Shown one piece after another: positions 43,901-53,794 of a DNA stretch of 64,000 bases. The notes below the pieces were generated by a model that searched no databases, was not told the DNA's origin, and was given only the letters and a program-made list of their open reading frames with translations. The stretch comes from Oreohelix idahoensis (lineage: Eukaryota; Mollusca; Gastropoda; Stylommatophora; Oreohelicidae). A program made the translations under genes and the position numbers. The stretch is from positions 62,001-126,000 of the forward strand of contig JAMPIV010019071.1 of NCBI GenBank assembly GCA_024509875.1, read 5' to 3'. Position 1 is the stretch's first letter; each line of letters opens with the position of its first letter.

Positions 43901-45288
43901 ATGGCCAAACGCATAGGTGCTGCACTTTTAGTAGGTCCTTGTATTTCTATAGTGTCTTCTGTCATCTGGTCAGGCTTGACTAGGGATGCACAGACAACTG
44001 CGTCGAATGCAAGGCCTGTATCATAAAGGCAGGTCACCTCTTGGTCATTTACGAGGACTGTCTCAACGACCGGGGGATGTCGGGGTTTGTCCAGAGGTTC
44101 TTCCGGTCCATTTCCCCTTGCGGCACTTTTACGTAAGCAGGCAGCATGATGAGGTGGGTTTTTCCGGTTGCACTCCTGCGTATTGTGGGTGATGGTTCTA
44201 CAGTGCTTACACCATTTTTCCCCTTGCCTCTGCTGCTGGAAATTAGATCTCTGAGTAGTCTTGTAGTCTGGCTTGTCATGCTTTTTGAAGTTAGTATACG
44301 GTGGTTTCACTTGGGGGTCCATGTGTGACTGAGCTGTCTGTCTAGGTACGTAATCTGGTTGTTTCCGTCTGGGTGGTGGATTCTCTGATAGTGCTGCCTG
44401 ATATCGTTCCGCTAACTGGACTATGGATTCTAAAGTGCTGGCCCCATTCTCTGTCAGGAATCTTCTCATGTCGGAAGTCATGGTGTCCTTCAGTTGTTCG
44501 ATCATGACCATTTCCTTCAGGCCTTCCCAATCATGAGTAAAATTCCCTAGGGCACCCCACTTCTCCACGTAGGAATCCAGTCTCGCAGCAAACTGAGCAA
44601 AGTTCTCTCCGACTTCCCTCCTAGAGTTACGGAACCTCTTCCTATAGGCGTCAGCATGTAGCTCATAACGAACCAATAGTGCCTTTTTCAAAGAGTCGTA
44701 GTCATCCTGTAAACCTGGAGGAAGCTTGCTATACACGTCATAAGCAGTTCCTCTAAGCCCTTGCGACAGTTTCAGGTTCCATTTGCTCTTCTCCAAACCA
44801 AACGTGGTGGCAAACTTCTCAAATTTGTCGAGATACCTATCGATCGAGTCGGCTTGTTCCGAGAAAGCTTCAAATGGAAACGTCAAAGGTCCCAAAGTTG
44901 ACATGAGTGAGGATGGCAAAGGTCCGGTGCCCCCTGCGTGCAAGGAAGGCATATCATCTGACCGTGGCGATAGGTTGCCTGAGGAGGTAGATGCGGTCGC
45001 ACCGGCTACTGGTTCAACTCTTTGAGCTTGTCCCTGCATCTCTAACTGCTTCATCTTCAATGCATGCTCGCGTTCATCTCTCTCGCTTCTTTCTCTAGCG
45101 TCTACAGCTTTTATCCTCTCATCTATTTCTGCTAACTTTATTCGCTCTTCTCTTTCAGCTTTCGCTGTTTCTCGAGCGTAATACTTATCAGTCTCGACAC
45201 TGACATAATTTGCAAGGTCCACCCCACTATAACCTAGATCTCGACCGGCCTCCCCTAGTGCTGCCTTAAGCTTAACTATTTCAGCCAT
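40936..45288 (-). CDS. Gag-Pol polyprotein, order Gag-PR-IN-RT-RNase H (1,450 codons, intact)
   Basis: Single uninterrupted ORF. Gag: a charged coiled-coil N-terminus (about residues 30-90), a capsid-like region around 140-310, and a zinc knuckle C-x2-C-x4-H-x4-C at about 360-373. Protease: DTG at about 423 in CLYDTGLAF. Integrase comes next: an HHCC zinc region (HMGISATIQRISCHYYWPG then CPQCQR), then catalytic Asp at about 668 (VAVDIVGP), Asp at about 727 (LTDNGSQF) and Glu at about 763 (GQVERFN), giving DD35E. A GPY/F-type module IGWRGPYKIVEKM follows. RT comes after: KIDLSKGYYQIPV and FMDD at about 1,175-1,178. RNase H: RTDASNIGIGATLLQ, Asp about 1,326. Integrase ahead of RT in a clearly Ty3/gypsy-type protein is the hallmark of Gmr1-like elements. 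Gag and Pol are in one frame, with no shift between them. Confidence 0.96.
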   Translation of the reverse strand: MAEIVKLKAALGEAGRDLGYSGVDLANYVSVETDKYYARETAKAEREERIKLAEIDERIKAVDARERSERDEREHALKMKQLEMQGQAQRVEPVAGATASTSSGNLSPRSDDMPSLHAGGTGPLPSSLMSTLGPLTFPFEAFSEQADSIDRYLDKFEKFATTFGLEKSKWNLKLSQGLRGTAYDVYSKLPPGLQDDYDSLKKALLVRYELHADAYRKRFRNSRREVGENFAQFAARLDSYVEKWGALGNFTHDWEGLKEMVMIEQLKDTMTSDMRRFLTENGASTLESIVQLAERYQAALSENPPPRRKQPDYVPRQTAQSHMDPQVKPPYTNFKKHDKPDYKTTQRSNFQQQRQGEKWCKHCRTITHNTQECNRKNPPHHAACLRKSAARGNGPEEPLDKPRHPPVVETVLVNDQEVTCLYDTGLAFDAVVCASLVKPDQMTEDTIEIQGPTKSAAPMRLAIAKIKVKSKYVTGEIRAAILDDPIYPLILGCRYVFLGEPIHPLVVAAVTTRGQAKRNTELESPPNILPEELKKAQTEDQSLAPCYKKLPRAHTPLQKGDFYKKNGLLHRKAGNGGQEHGQLVVPSAYRAQVLEMGHALPFSGHMGISATIQRISCHYYWPGINADIQRYVKSCPQCQRTAPKHWTAPATLGEMPILGTPFERVAVDIVGPLTRSKKRNSYILTLVDCCSMWAEAIAMPACDSKHVAEALLTIFTRLGFPSQILTDNGSQFRGKLTEEVFRIFQARHIHTSPYHPQANGQVERFNGTLISILRKLAQEKPESWDQYLPAALFAYREVPHNSTGMPPATLLFGRPIKGPLEALLRTWTDDKADETVTSASQYVKELTQRLKTGWELAKENVRRARRKHARYYNRTAKDRELEVGEQVLLLLPSSNNKLQIGWRGPYKIVEKMSRTNYKIAIKGKQKIYHINLLKRYYERPGAEPAHFLTLAIATETEAEPLTSCEYPLRQCETHQDVQISSTLTEDQQARVQQLLRKHTSTLTDKPGMTNLIEFDMKLTDLAPVRVKNYPVPYAKAKALSEEIEYLLKENIISKSESPYSASVVLLRKSTGEHRLCIDYRRLNAVTEFQAEPLPDQNQLFTKLSRARYFSKIDLSKGYYQIPVKEEIRHMLAFSTSEGHYEFNVLPFGLSNAPSVFTRMMRKLLEPLNHPGISNFMDDILIATNTFEEHLDAVSLLFERLRETGLTARPTKCQIACEQLEFLGHTISHGCMFPDARNIEKLQRAPRPQTKKDVRSFVSLCGFYQRYIKDFNTLSAPLTALTKNGNPDKVTWTAECENAYTLLKEKLTARPILRLPDLTLNFTLRTDASNIGIGATLLQPSDRPSATLFPIAYASRKLNPAEQNYSTIERECLSLIWAVQKFQPYLYGKKFTVQCDHQPLIFLAASKNLNARLMRWSLLLQPYSFHIEYIPGKNNVGADFLSRHPDATEEI

Positions 45289-45622
45289 CTTTTGCAGTTA
45301 AAGTCCACACTGAGTAAGCTAGTGCTACCTTCCAATAGTATTTCTAGCAACAAGTAAATACTAATTATTTATCCGACTGCTGTAGAATGAAATTACTACA
45401 GTTATGGAGACTTAAGGTCTGTAATTCAATGAAATACAAAATCAAGAACTAACTTAATTAAACACAACATATATAAAGGGATTCACCAATCAATGCCTGA
45501 ATTTCTAGAAAAAATGTTTTCTGTCTTTCTAGAGCTCACTGTGTGAAAATACATGTGTTAAAATGGTATACTGTAATGACTGAATGGATGATACTATCCC
45601 AGAGGTATGATAAAATACATAA

Positions 45623-45647
45623 GTTCAAATCCCGGACCGAGACACCA
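45623..45647 (-). promoter_or_regulatory. Primer-binding site of the Gmr1-like element
   Basis: After the 5' LTR end GTGACA and one base, the element reads TGGTGTCTCGGTCCGGGATT, complementary to a tRNA 3' end ...GACACCA with a T-loop-like GTTCAAATC. The tRNA identity is not settled: the T-arm to CCA spacing is one base off a standard tRNA. Confidence 0.7.
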
Positions 45648-45648
45648 G

Positions 45649-46786
45649 TGTCACGTAGCGTTTAAAGGATAAGAGAATTATTTAGAGGAAATAATAGATC
45701 TGATGTGGAAGATTTGGCTCAAGGAATCCCTGCTGGGTTTTCCCACTTCCAAAGGGTGACGAAGAGGGTAAATTCTCCTAACTCGACAGGTCTGGAAAAG
45801 ATTGTAAGGAGATATTTGGTCTCTCGCTACCGTCGTCCCCTTCTCAGTTATCTATTATTATTATTCTTTAAATTATATTATATTTTACGAGCCCCCCCTC
45901 CCTTATAAAGGAAGATAAACATAGACAATATTCAACATCTAATGGAAGGAACAAAGCGTGGGGTACAGTATATACACCCAATTGGTTTATTGCAATAAAG
46001 TGAATAGATGGTGAATGATAGTATTGTCGATGGAATTAGTGTCTGCTGTATGTATTATGTGTCTCACAATTCACGTGTTTTTCATCATGGATGACTAAAC
46101 TTTGTGGCATTGATTAGGTGAGTTTCCTTTGTCGTGGACTTAGCTTTTCAGCCCCCGGCTGATAGTGAAGTGTGGTTAGTTCTCCGGTCTCCTGACGTTG
46201 CCCCGGTAGGTCTTGAATGGTTCGGATTTGCCTTCTCTGTGCTCGACTCCGTATTCTGCGCTGAGATTGGACTGTCGTGCAAGGCTCCACCATAGACTAC
46301 TCAAAGATGGACGCTAACCCGCAATTAGACACGTGGCTTCAGTGCTTTTAATGCGAGAATTCGCCGATAATTGGGTTAGACCTAGCTGTCTCAAGGGTTC
46401 CGGGCAAGTGAAGATTGCTTGTGTTGCCGCCTTTTAGCGGGTCATTTCCGCTTGGACACGTGATCCATAGCGTGCATCATGTGACATTAGCGTCAAATAA
46501 ACGCTCCAATCAATAGCGTTAAAAGTCACGTGGGGTCTTCCTAAAGTGGCATAAACTGGTTTTATCAGCTTAAGCAGTCTTAAATTAAAACAGGTTCCTA
46601 GCTACCGAGGTCATTGGTCAACAATGACGTCGTATCTAAAAATAGCGAGGAGGAAATACTGAATGCTAGGAGAATTTCCGCAAGTGACACTTCCCGGGAC
46701 TTTGCGATCATGCATTGAGGATGAGAAAAAAAACGATGTCCGTAAATAATAAAAAAAATGAAGAGAAGATTGGGCAAGTTGTCACA
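45649..46786 (-). repeat. 5' LTR of the Gmr1-like element (1,138 bp)
   Basis: See the paired LTR at 39,727-40,865. This copy should contain the promoter for the element, which transcribes leftward. Confidence 0.95.
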
Positions 46787-47103
46787 GCGGTTATGGATCA
46801 AAGAAGAAGAAGAAGAAGAAGAATTGGCACATGCCATGTTTGAAGTGTGCAAAATTTCATGCTTCTATCTTCATTATTAGCTGAGAAAAGCGATGTGGTG
46901 CATTACTTTCTGAACGCCCCTCATAGTTCGCGTAATCATGTTTTAAAGCAAACAGGTGATTGGCCTGTTGTGCCTTTGCATGGTGGAGGGGCTGCCTCCT
47001 TATGGCCTCCATCTTCCTTTTTCAGCCGGGCTTGGGACTGGCCTAGGCGGAGTTAATTATAGTTTTCTATGAAGTGAATCCCTTCCATGCTTTGGTGACT
47101 TAC

Positions 47104-47216
47104 TTGCACTTGTACCCGGCCTCTTCCTGCACTTTAAGAAAATCTTCATAGTTAATCATTTGTTCATCTCCATGGAGTGGGGGTGTGTGGTGTTTATCCA
47201 ACAAGAACCACAGTTT
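47104..47216 (-). CDS. PPP2R3C: PPP2R3C exon 6
   Basis: A 113-nt exon (37 codons + 2 bases). Acceptor TTTATTAG, donor TGCAA|GTAAGT. The peptide includes LWFLLDKHHTPPLHGDEQ and MINYEDFLKVQEEAG, matching LWFLLDKHQTPPMIGEEAMINYENFLKV of PPP2R3C in order. The split Lys codon AA|A joins exon 7. The donor is only about 50 bp from the right edge of an 18 kb block of nested transposons in intron 6. Confidence 0.92.
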
Positions 47217-47559
47217 CTAATAAATAAAAATACATTAATATCAAATTCAAATTAAGAAAAACATTAATACATGAAATGCAGAGTTCTCCATGAAGGACAA
47301 CTTATAGAATCCTTTAAGACAGGGTTTTTTAACCTATGTGAATTGATTCTAGTGAGTCCATGTACATAAAATAAAATTTAAAATGTAAAGTTTTGTATTA
47401 TATTTTGTCTATAGCCTTCATCAGACAATCAAAAGGGTCCATGACATAAAAAGGTTCAGAAACCCTGATTTAAGATAAGATCTCATGTGAGGTACACAAG
47501 CCTTATCACCATTTCTCTTGTCCCAGGCTAAAGATTGGATTTTAAAACAACATAAACCA
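47217..47559. other. Intron 5 sequence without a gene
   Basis: AT-rich, no recognised feature apart from the polypyrimidine-poor acceptor region of exon 6 at its left end. Confidence 0.4.
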
Positions 47560-48227
47560 CCAGAAATTGAATTCAGTGCACTCTGATATTACAGCTAGAT
47601 GATCTATATTTTGCTGATGATGCTGCCCTTCTATCTCATAACCAGATAAAAGACAAATTGATAAAACTGGAAGAAAAATAAATTATAAGGAATAAATTTG
47701 ACAATATCAAGGCTGCACTTGGGAAACACCTCTACAAGATGCAGTTTCATACATATTATTACAGCAGCCAACTAAACAAGGTCGAAGGAGTGGACAGTCA
47801 CATTAAAATAAGAAGGCAAGAGGGGCTTTCACTAAACTGGGAAATATACGGAAATCAAAAGAAATTAAGTTCACCACAAAATAAGAATCGCAAGGTCGTC
47901 CTATTGAATGGCTCTGAAACACATGGAACAACAAATCCGTCAGTCAAGTAGTTACAGACTTTCATAAATCAGATCAGAAGGATTAAAAATGGTGTGACAA
48001 GATGCCAGTGTGGAACTGATGGAAAATACCAGTGAAACAGGAAGTGATAAAATAGAACTGACATTGGACAGGATACATATTGAGGAAACCAGCAGATAAC
48101 ATTACTAGCTAGTCCTTGTTCTAGAATTTCCAAGATGAAATGTACAAGGAGATCCAAAAACTTATGGCAAAGAGAACTGGAGACATTAAATGGATAAAGA
48201 AGCCACAAATGAATGGCATAGGACAGA
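47560..48227 (+). pseudogene. LINE reverse transcriptase C-terminal relic
   Basis: The translation has LDDLYFADDAALLSH (the RT YADD-type motif as FADD, near 47,600-47,640), then degenerate C-terminal text. DRIHIEETSR near 48,070 and the following region match the pattern GH.LRKP..NIT......WNPQGKRKRG...TW of CR1/RTE-like proteins. Many stops. A SINE is inserted at its right end. Confidence 0.62.
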
Positions 48228-48240
48228 AAGGCTTAGCATT

Positions 48241-48521
48241 TTTTTTTTTTTTTTTTCCTAACCAGCGGCACTCGAGCTTTCCAGCTCTTTTTGGCCCAAT
48301 GACATGTCATTGCGAGGCTGGGGGGTCAGTGGACTTTCCTTCCAACCCGGTCAGGAGCTTTGCTCCTTCCCATCCACACAGGATTTATGTGCAGGAGCCG
48401 TTCAGGTTATCCAGTCAAATTTCCGGTCGTAAACATTCCTTCAAACGCTGACTTCCGGGTTTGAACCATGAAAACCTGGTCGCCAGTACAATGCCATAGC
48501 CATTACACCAGCGCGGCTCCC
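48241..48521 (-). mobile_element. tRNA-derived SINE, family 2
   Basis: The complement starts GGAGCCGCGCTGGTGTAATG (box A region TGGTGTAATGGCTATGGCAT), has box B-like GGTTCAAACCC, and ends in a long poly-A (T run at 48,241-48,256). Flanked by a 13-bp duplication AAGGCTTAGCATT (48,228-48,240 and 48,522-48,534). The body differs from family 1, but the first nine bases are the same. Confidence 0.93.
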
Positions 48522-48534
48522 AAGGCTTAGCATT

Positions 48535-49500
48535 AACTGACTAAAGGCTTATGATCTCCAAAGGATGATGATGACGATGGTTTACACAAAAACTAACAGT
48601 GGCAAATGGTCACATTTTTGCCAGGTTTCACAAATAATTTTCATAACTGTGTTTATTTGATGCTGCAAAACCTCCCAGATGTCAGATGGCTAACTAGAGA
48701 CAGTGTAAAATTATATATTTTCAAATAAATGTGAGAAAGACATCAAATATATAAAGAAATATTTCATTTCCTGGACTTATGCCAACTCTGTTAAGGAATG
48801 AGTAGATAACTGAATATTTTTTTCACTTAGGCATAGAAAAAACATTGTGCATCCACTCTACTTAATGACATTCCTCGGTAACCATTTAAAGCAAATACAA
48901 ATCAGGAGTAATTTTATTCAACAACAAAATATTAGGCATTTTTTTTAAACTAATTTTTTTTAAGCAGAAAGAACTATTTCAAATTATCAAATACTACACT
49001 ATAACAAGAACCTAACAAAATAAAAATAGTCTTATCTTTGTTAAATAGATAGCCACACGGCACCTCAAAACCTACAGTAACAGCAGCCACATCAGAAAGC
49101 AGTGTTTTATTTAACCAAAAATTGTTACATCTTGATGGCCCCTTGAGGCCTAGCCTAATATCTTTTGGGCATTCAATTTAAAAAGAAAAACTCAAACTTT
49201 TTTTTCTGGCTTGCAATGCTAAAGGAAAATGCCATAAAAATTTCCTGGATATAAACATGCATCTAATTTTTCCAATACTGTTTAAAATTAGCCATCTTGT
49301 TGGTAAAGGACAATCCGCACACTAATTTGGGCAAGGGAACCAACTTCAGAATCTGGTTAGAATCTTGAGTATACTAAATAAAGCCTCAAGAAAATGTGTA
49401 CTGAAACAAAGCACAATCTATAATATTTTTAACATAAGAAAATGAAGAGCTAATGTCTAAGCATAACAGTATAAGGTGACACAATGAACATAACCCCAAC
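48535..49500. other. Intron 5 sequence without a gene
   Basis: AT-rich. No exon, LINE or terminal repeat recognised. Confidence 0.35.
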
Positions 49501-49555
49501 CTGAAGCTCATCATTGTCCAGCAGCTCTCTGCTTCTTCTTTGAAGAAATAAAGCT
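49501..49555 (-). CDS. PPP2R3C: PPP2R3C exon 5
   Basis: A 55-nt exon: one base completing the split Arg codon of exon 4, then 18 codons reading ALFLQRRSRELLDNDELQ, very close to the vertebrate segment AVFLQ.KSRELLDNEELQ. Acceptor TTTTCAG|A, donor CTTCAG|GTTGGG. It ends in phase 0. Confidence 0.9.
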
Positions 49556-50248
49556 CTGAAAACAAAACAAAGAGCAAATTATGTCCTAAATAATATCACT
49601 AAAAAAAAAGGTTAAATGTGATGTCCTTCACACATATACATTTAATATATTTTTCATTATCTTCTTCAAGTACCATACCTATTGGCGTGGGTGATCATGT
49701 CTCTCCACAACTTCCTGTCTGCAGTACTATTAATCAATTCTGTTGTTGACATCTTTCCACTGGGCAGCAAAAGTCAGTTTGAAATAAAGCTCTTAAGAGC
49801 AGAATCAAACACAAGCCCATAGAATATAAAATAATTCAAAACAATGTGGAGGTGCATGGACCACTGATTGTGGAAACTGATCTAGAGTGTAATTCATTAA
49901 TCAATAACACAAAATGGACTGGTAAATGAGATAAAGACATGGAAAGACCCTGAGTGGATGATGCTGGACAGGAAAGCTTGGGTGTACTTTAGTTGAAGAC
50001 CTGTGCTCCCCTCGCAGCTGAAAGATATTGACAAAGGGAAAGGGAACAAGAAAAGTTCAGGAACACAAAAAAGATGCTGAAGGAAAGGAAGAATGGAAGA
50101 TATATCTGAAGTGTGGTGGAAAAGATGGTAGCAGACTAGGACAATGAGGAAAGTGTGTTATCTATGATTCAAGGGAGTTAAAGAATTAACCGAATGAATA
50201 AAAGAAACTATTTAATTTATGACAAAAACAGATGTAAAGCAGGGTTTT
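49556..50248. other. Intron 4 sequence with a LINE 3' scrap at about 49,925-50,060
   Basis: Within it GACATGGAAAGACCCTGAGT and CAGGAAAGC recur in the same order at 62,808-62,850. Both look like old copies of one LINE C-terminal end (KTWKDPEW...DRKAW). The remainder is unremarkable. Confidence 0.45.
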
Positions 50249-50768
50249 TTAACTCTTTCAGTCCCAAGCAAAAAAGTGGGTTTGGCCCAAGCAAAAATGG
50301 CCACCCCAGTGCATTTTTATTGTTGTTGTTTGGAAATAATTTTTTAAAATGTTCATATGCATAAATAACTTTGTTGTTGTATATGAAACTGAAGGTAATT
50401 GGATGTACTTTACTCTTGTGCTACAAGTATAAAAGCTTTCATTGAAAAATGATTAGTTATTCAAGGTAAAATGGAGGATATGCGCTTAAAAAAAATGATT
50501 AGTTATTCGAGGTAAAATGGAGGATATGCGCTTAAAAAAATCGCTTTAAAAATCTAAAATAAATATCTCAAAACAGAAACACGTTCACTCTTAAACACGT
50601 GCAGTATTTAAAAGAATGTACTTGCAGTCGGAAATGACTTTGTGGGTAGTTATAATTAGAAACAGTCTCAAACAGAGGCACATATACTAAAGGCTTTTTA
50701 AAGTCGATTGGGCCAAGCGCGTCTAACCCCTGAGCCTTTATAAAGTCGATTGGGACTTAAAGAGTTAA
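50249..50768. mobile_element. TTAA-flanked MITE, copy 2
   Basis: TTAA at 50,249-50,252 and 50,765-50,768. Same family as 16,610-17,115 but in opposite orientation, including the 46-bp tandem pair and the inner GGCTCAGGGGTTAGACGCG-type segment. The two copies are very similar by eye, implying spread from a common source fairly recently. Confidence 0.88.
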
Positions 50769-52814
50769 GAACAAATCTTCAGTTCTACAGGAAACACCTA
50801 AATTGTCCCTCGGCCTTAATAGACATCAAAGATTTAAAAGTTCACAAGAAGACATCCCAATAACAAGTATTATGCAGAGTTCTTAGGAAAATGGACTAGG
50901 CAAGATGAAAAGAAGCTGCTGCAAAGTTCAGTGCAGAAAATCAGCTCACAACTGGAAGAAGTCAATTTTCACATAAAAGAATACAGAAATCAACATCTAT
51001 AAGTACACCTGCCCACATGGTGTAAAAGCTGTGCACGAAATTCTGAAGACCAATGCATGATATGTAAATACAAAGAGGATCACATTTGGCTGCAGATCAC
51101 CATCTACTATTAGCAAAGTTGAAAACTGAAGATACACAACAGTACACAGCTACATATAATAACAATTTAATATATGCCACTAAAAAGCATGGATTAAGGA
51201 AAAAGAAACTACCAAACAAAAATACGGTAACCTAGGTTGGCATTATTAAAAGGATAAAACCAAAAGTTTCACAGCTACTACCTAAGAAGTGTACATTTAA
51301 GTAAACAAAGAAGTTCAAATGTGACATACGGTAAAACAATGATGAATTGCAAGAAATGTAGAAGAAGCTGCAGCTAAAGGACACATAAGGAATCTGTGCA
51401 ACAAAAGGGCACCAAAAAAAAAAGGGAAACAATAAGGAAACAGCATAAAAAGGAAAAGAATGTGAAACTGCTCAGCAACATAAAAGATCAGTTAATGTGA
51501 TGAACATGAGACATAAGAACATTTACAAAACAGAAGGACCTTCTCAGACATCCTGCCAACAGTGCAGGAGTTAAGAAAACTGTAAAATCATCACTTGATA
51601 GTAAAGCTTATATGAAATGGGAAGACTGTTGGCCATGATACAGAGATACCTATAGAGATAATGTCAAAGTATTTGAAATAATCTGAAAGACAGAAAAAAT
51701 ACCATCTGACTGGAAGAAGGGATATTTTGTCCAGCAGCCCAACAACAACAAAATTACTAGGTGTGCAAAAATTAGAGGTAAGTGCCAATTAAAAAAAAAA
51801 CAGATCAAAAGAGACAAGTGCAGAAGGAAATTGTAAGTTTTTGACAACACAGATCCTCTACATACCAGACAGTAACACTGTTGAGTGCGCATCATGGGGC
51901 ATAGCGATTATGTTAAAGTGGAGTTGGAGAGAGATCGCTTTGCACCATGTTGTACACTCACCAAACACAAAATAAATGCGATCATTAACTATGACTACGA
52001 AGTAGCGTAAAATGACGTAGAAGACATAGTGACAGGATTCCATAGTGTCGGCTTGTGTGGCAAGGTCCACTTATAGCAGTGTAGTTGATTCTACTTTCAA
52101 AGTGTTTATATTAGATGTAGATTTCAAGCAGAAATCTAGTGTTGATTCTAATTCAATTGGGGATAAACCCATCTCGTCAGGAGTTATAAGATTCGGGTAA
52201 GATTTAGGCTAGTATAGCCACCAGAGATATTTGAACAGATCAAGGGTATCGTAACCGTCATGGAAGGGTATGGATGCCCAAAGAAAATATGTATGATTGC
52301 CGACTAAAAGAAGATGTGCAGGAAGGCACCGCAGTGAAATATTACGTGTATGGAAGGAAGACAAAATATGTCCAGTGGAATTCCTAAGAATAAAATGTAT
52401 GAAGGAAACAATAATTATGCTATGGAAGCACTAAAAGAAAGATAAGTCTTGATAGCCTAAAGAATTTTGAAGAAGCATGGACTTATGCAGAAATAATTTA
52501 TGAAATGCCAGAATCGATGATTTAAATGAAACTGTCAAATTGTATTAAGAGCAATGTGTCGCTCATATAAGTTCCTGTGTTGAATAAAGTGAAAGTCGTT
52601 TAAACACAGAGGTTTTCGAGAAATGAATTCCAGTTGGAAGCATGAGTTTGTAAAGATATAACCAGTTAATATTTGATGACAGTTAGTCAGATGAAAAGAC
52701 TTAGAACACAAAGAACAGTTCGATTACGAATAAAAAACTGTGGCCAGAATTTTGGTGACTACATTTCAGAACATTAATACAATATCCCTAGACATCATTC
52801 AACATACTGGAGCC
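50769..52814. other. Intron 4 sequence without a gene
   Basis: AT-rich. Some stretches (51,000-51,800) have the look of worn LINE coding DNA but no motif could be named. Confidence 0.35.
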
Positions 52815-53060
52815 AGAAGGAAAAGTTCCTTAACACACACACAGATTCATTCATTCATAACCCTCCACTTCCAAAGGAGCATAGGCCTTCAACAAACACA
52901 TGCCAAGTCCTCCTGTCACGTGCCATCATCTCAAGTTCTTTCCACGTTCTCCTCATCATTTTCACCTGTTTCCAGCTCTCTTCTCCATGTGCTTCTTGGT
53001 CTACCTCTGTCTCTCTTGCACTGGGGGTTCCAGAACAAGGACTGCCTTGTAATGCACACA
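52815..53060 (-). pseudogene. LINE C-terminal fragment
   Basis: The complement reads KAVLVLEPPVQERQR, KKHMEKRAGNR and HVTGGLGMCLLKAYAPLEVE, an eroded form of the common LINE ending WNPQGKRKRG...TW....W..LV.GLC. It stops just before the protein's end. Both ends truncated. Confidence 0.6.
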
Positions 53061-53600
53061 GATAAGAGCAGAATAATGTATTGACTAGAACGTGTCACTA
53101 CACACTGGATTTGTGGACATTCAATAATTTAGACTAACAATCATGATGGAAACTGAGCACACCAGAAGTTCATTAACCTGACCAAACAAAATTTTTTTTT
53201 TAAACCTCACACTAAGAAATGAAATGCAGAGTTTGTTATAAAGAACAACTTATAGAATTCATTAGGATAAGAAACAGAGTATAACAGGGATGTTTTTTGT
53301 CTTTATTAATCTTCTTACTGTCTACTGATTTGCTTACTAAAACACCATCAGCCACTACAAATTAATTCAGCGGGACACTGAAAAAACAGCTAAACTTTGC
53401 AGACAATCTTGCCCTTCTTTCCAAAAACTGGAGGCACGGCAAAACGTAGAAAATAGACAAAGATTGTGAAAATAAATGCTGTAAATGATTTCAAATTTCT
53501 CTCTGAGAAAGAAAACTTCAAGATGTGGACTTACATACCTTAGCAGAAGCACAGATAAGGCTGGTGCACACATTATCATATTAAGGAATACATATATAAC
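53061..53600. other. Intron 4 sequence without a gene
   Basis: AT-rich; 53,215-53,400 resembles eroded LINE RT DNA but is too short to name. Confidence 0.3.
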
Positions 53601-53740
53601 TAGAGCTGGGGCACTGCACGAAAGATGGCCGTCGACCGAGCAAAGTGGAAGCAGTTTGTTGCTGCCCTTCAAGACGCCACCAGGCGCAATGGCCACTGAC
53701 TGTTTTGACATTCTGCGGCTAAGGATTAAAGAAAGAAGAT
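53601..53740 (+). mobile_element. RTE 3'-end fragment
   Basis: AGAGCTGGGGCACTGCACGA through the stop codon and GGATTAAAGAAAGAAGA: the last 30 codons or so plus the 3' UTR of the RTE family, a severely 5'-truncated copy. Confidence 0.88.
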
Positions 53741-53794
53741 ATGTAAGAGTGTAATGAGGTGATGTCAGTTTTGCAATGGAGCAATTCAGTAATA

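Larger units (their letters stand above)
39727..46786 (-). mobile_element. Complete Gmr1-like Ty3/gypsy LTR retrotransposon
   Basis: Two LTRs of 1,139 and 1,138 bp (TGTCACG...TGTCACA on the plus strand) with only one deletion and about one substitution between them. 5-bp target duplication GCGGT (39,722-39,726; 46,787-46,791). Primer-binding site, polypurine tract and one intact gag-pol ORF are all present. Inserted in the 3' UTR of RTE copy 1 in the opposite direction. The pol order is integrase before RT, unlike ordinary Ty3/gypsy elements. It appears recently inserted and potentially functional. Confidence 0.96.
36430..46821 (+). mobile_element. RTE copy 1, full length and coding-intact, carrying the Gmr1-like element in its 3' UTR
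   Basis: 11-bp target duplication AATTGGCACAT (36,419-36,429 and 46,822-46,832) in mariner DNA. Its 5' end CTGCCATCA equals that of RTE copy 2. The 3' end is a (GAA)n tail at 46,797-46,821 after GGATCAAAG. The LTR element at 39,727-46,786 is inserted 21 bp after the ORF stop codon, so the original RTE was about 3.3 kb. Confidence 0.96.
34897..46923 (-). mobile_element. mariner transposon, enlarged to 12 kb by nested insertions
   Basis: Inverted terminal repeats GAGGGGCGTTCAGAAAGTAA (left, from 34,898) and the same sequence inverted at the right end (to about 46,922), each next to TA (34,895-34,896; 46,924-46,925). The repeats extend through TGCACCACATCG on both sides. Without the SINE (35,970-36,244) and the RTE with its own passenger (36,430-46,821) the element is about 1.3 kb, normal for mariner. 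Confidence 0.93.
29543..47055 (-). pseudogene. Old LINE (family B) spread over 17.5 kb by nested insertions
   Basis: Only about 1.7 kb is its own sequence; it is read leftward in four pieces. 47,055-46,924: untranslated leader. 34,894-34,429: endonuclease start (YGTWNTRSINGKEEELVEEI, LEILAIMETKKKGQGV, KGGVGCIVAKNQKDS). 32,000-31,552: endonuclease end (RDFNARVRNDHARWGGVI, HAYTRWEPTKNEKSVIDYA). 30,062-29,543: linker before RT (KKTPWWTEEVKEKIREKKMA, LFYKTLKNTRKEKQCPL). Joining across each insertion restores continuous LINE sequence, which supports a single copy. The RT part and 3' end are missing at 29,543. Several stops. Its right edge near 47,055 is approximate. Confidence 0.8.
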
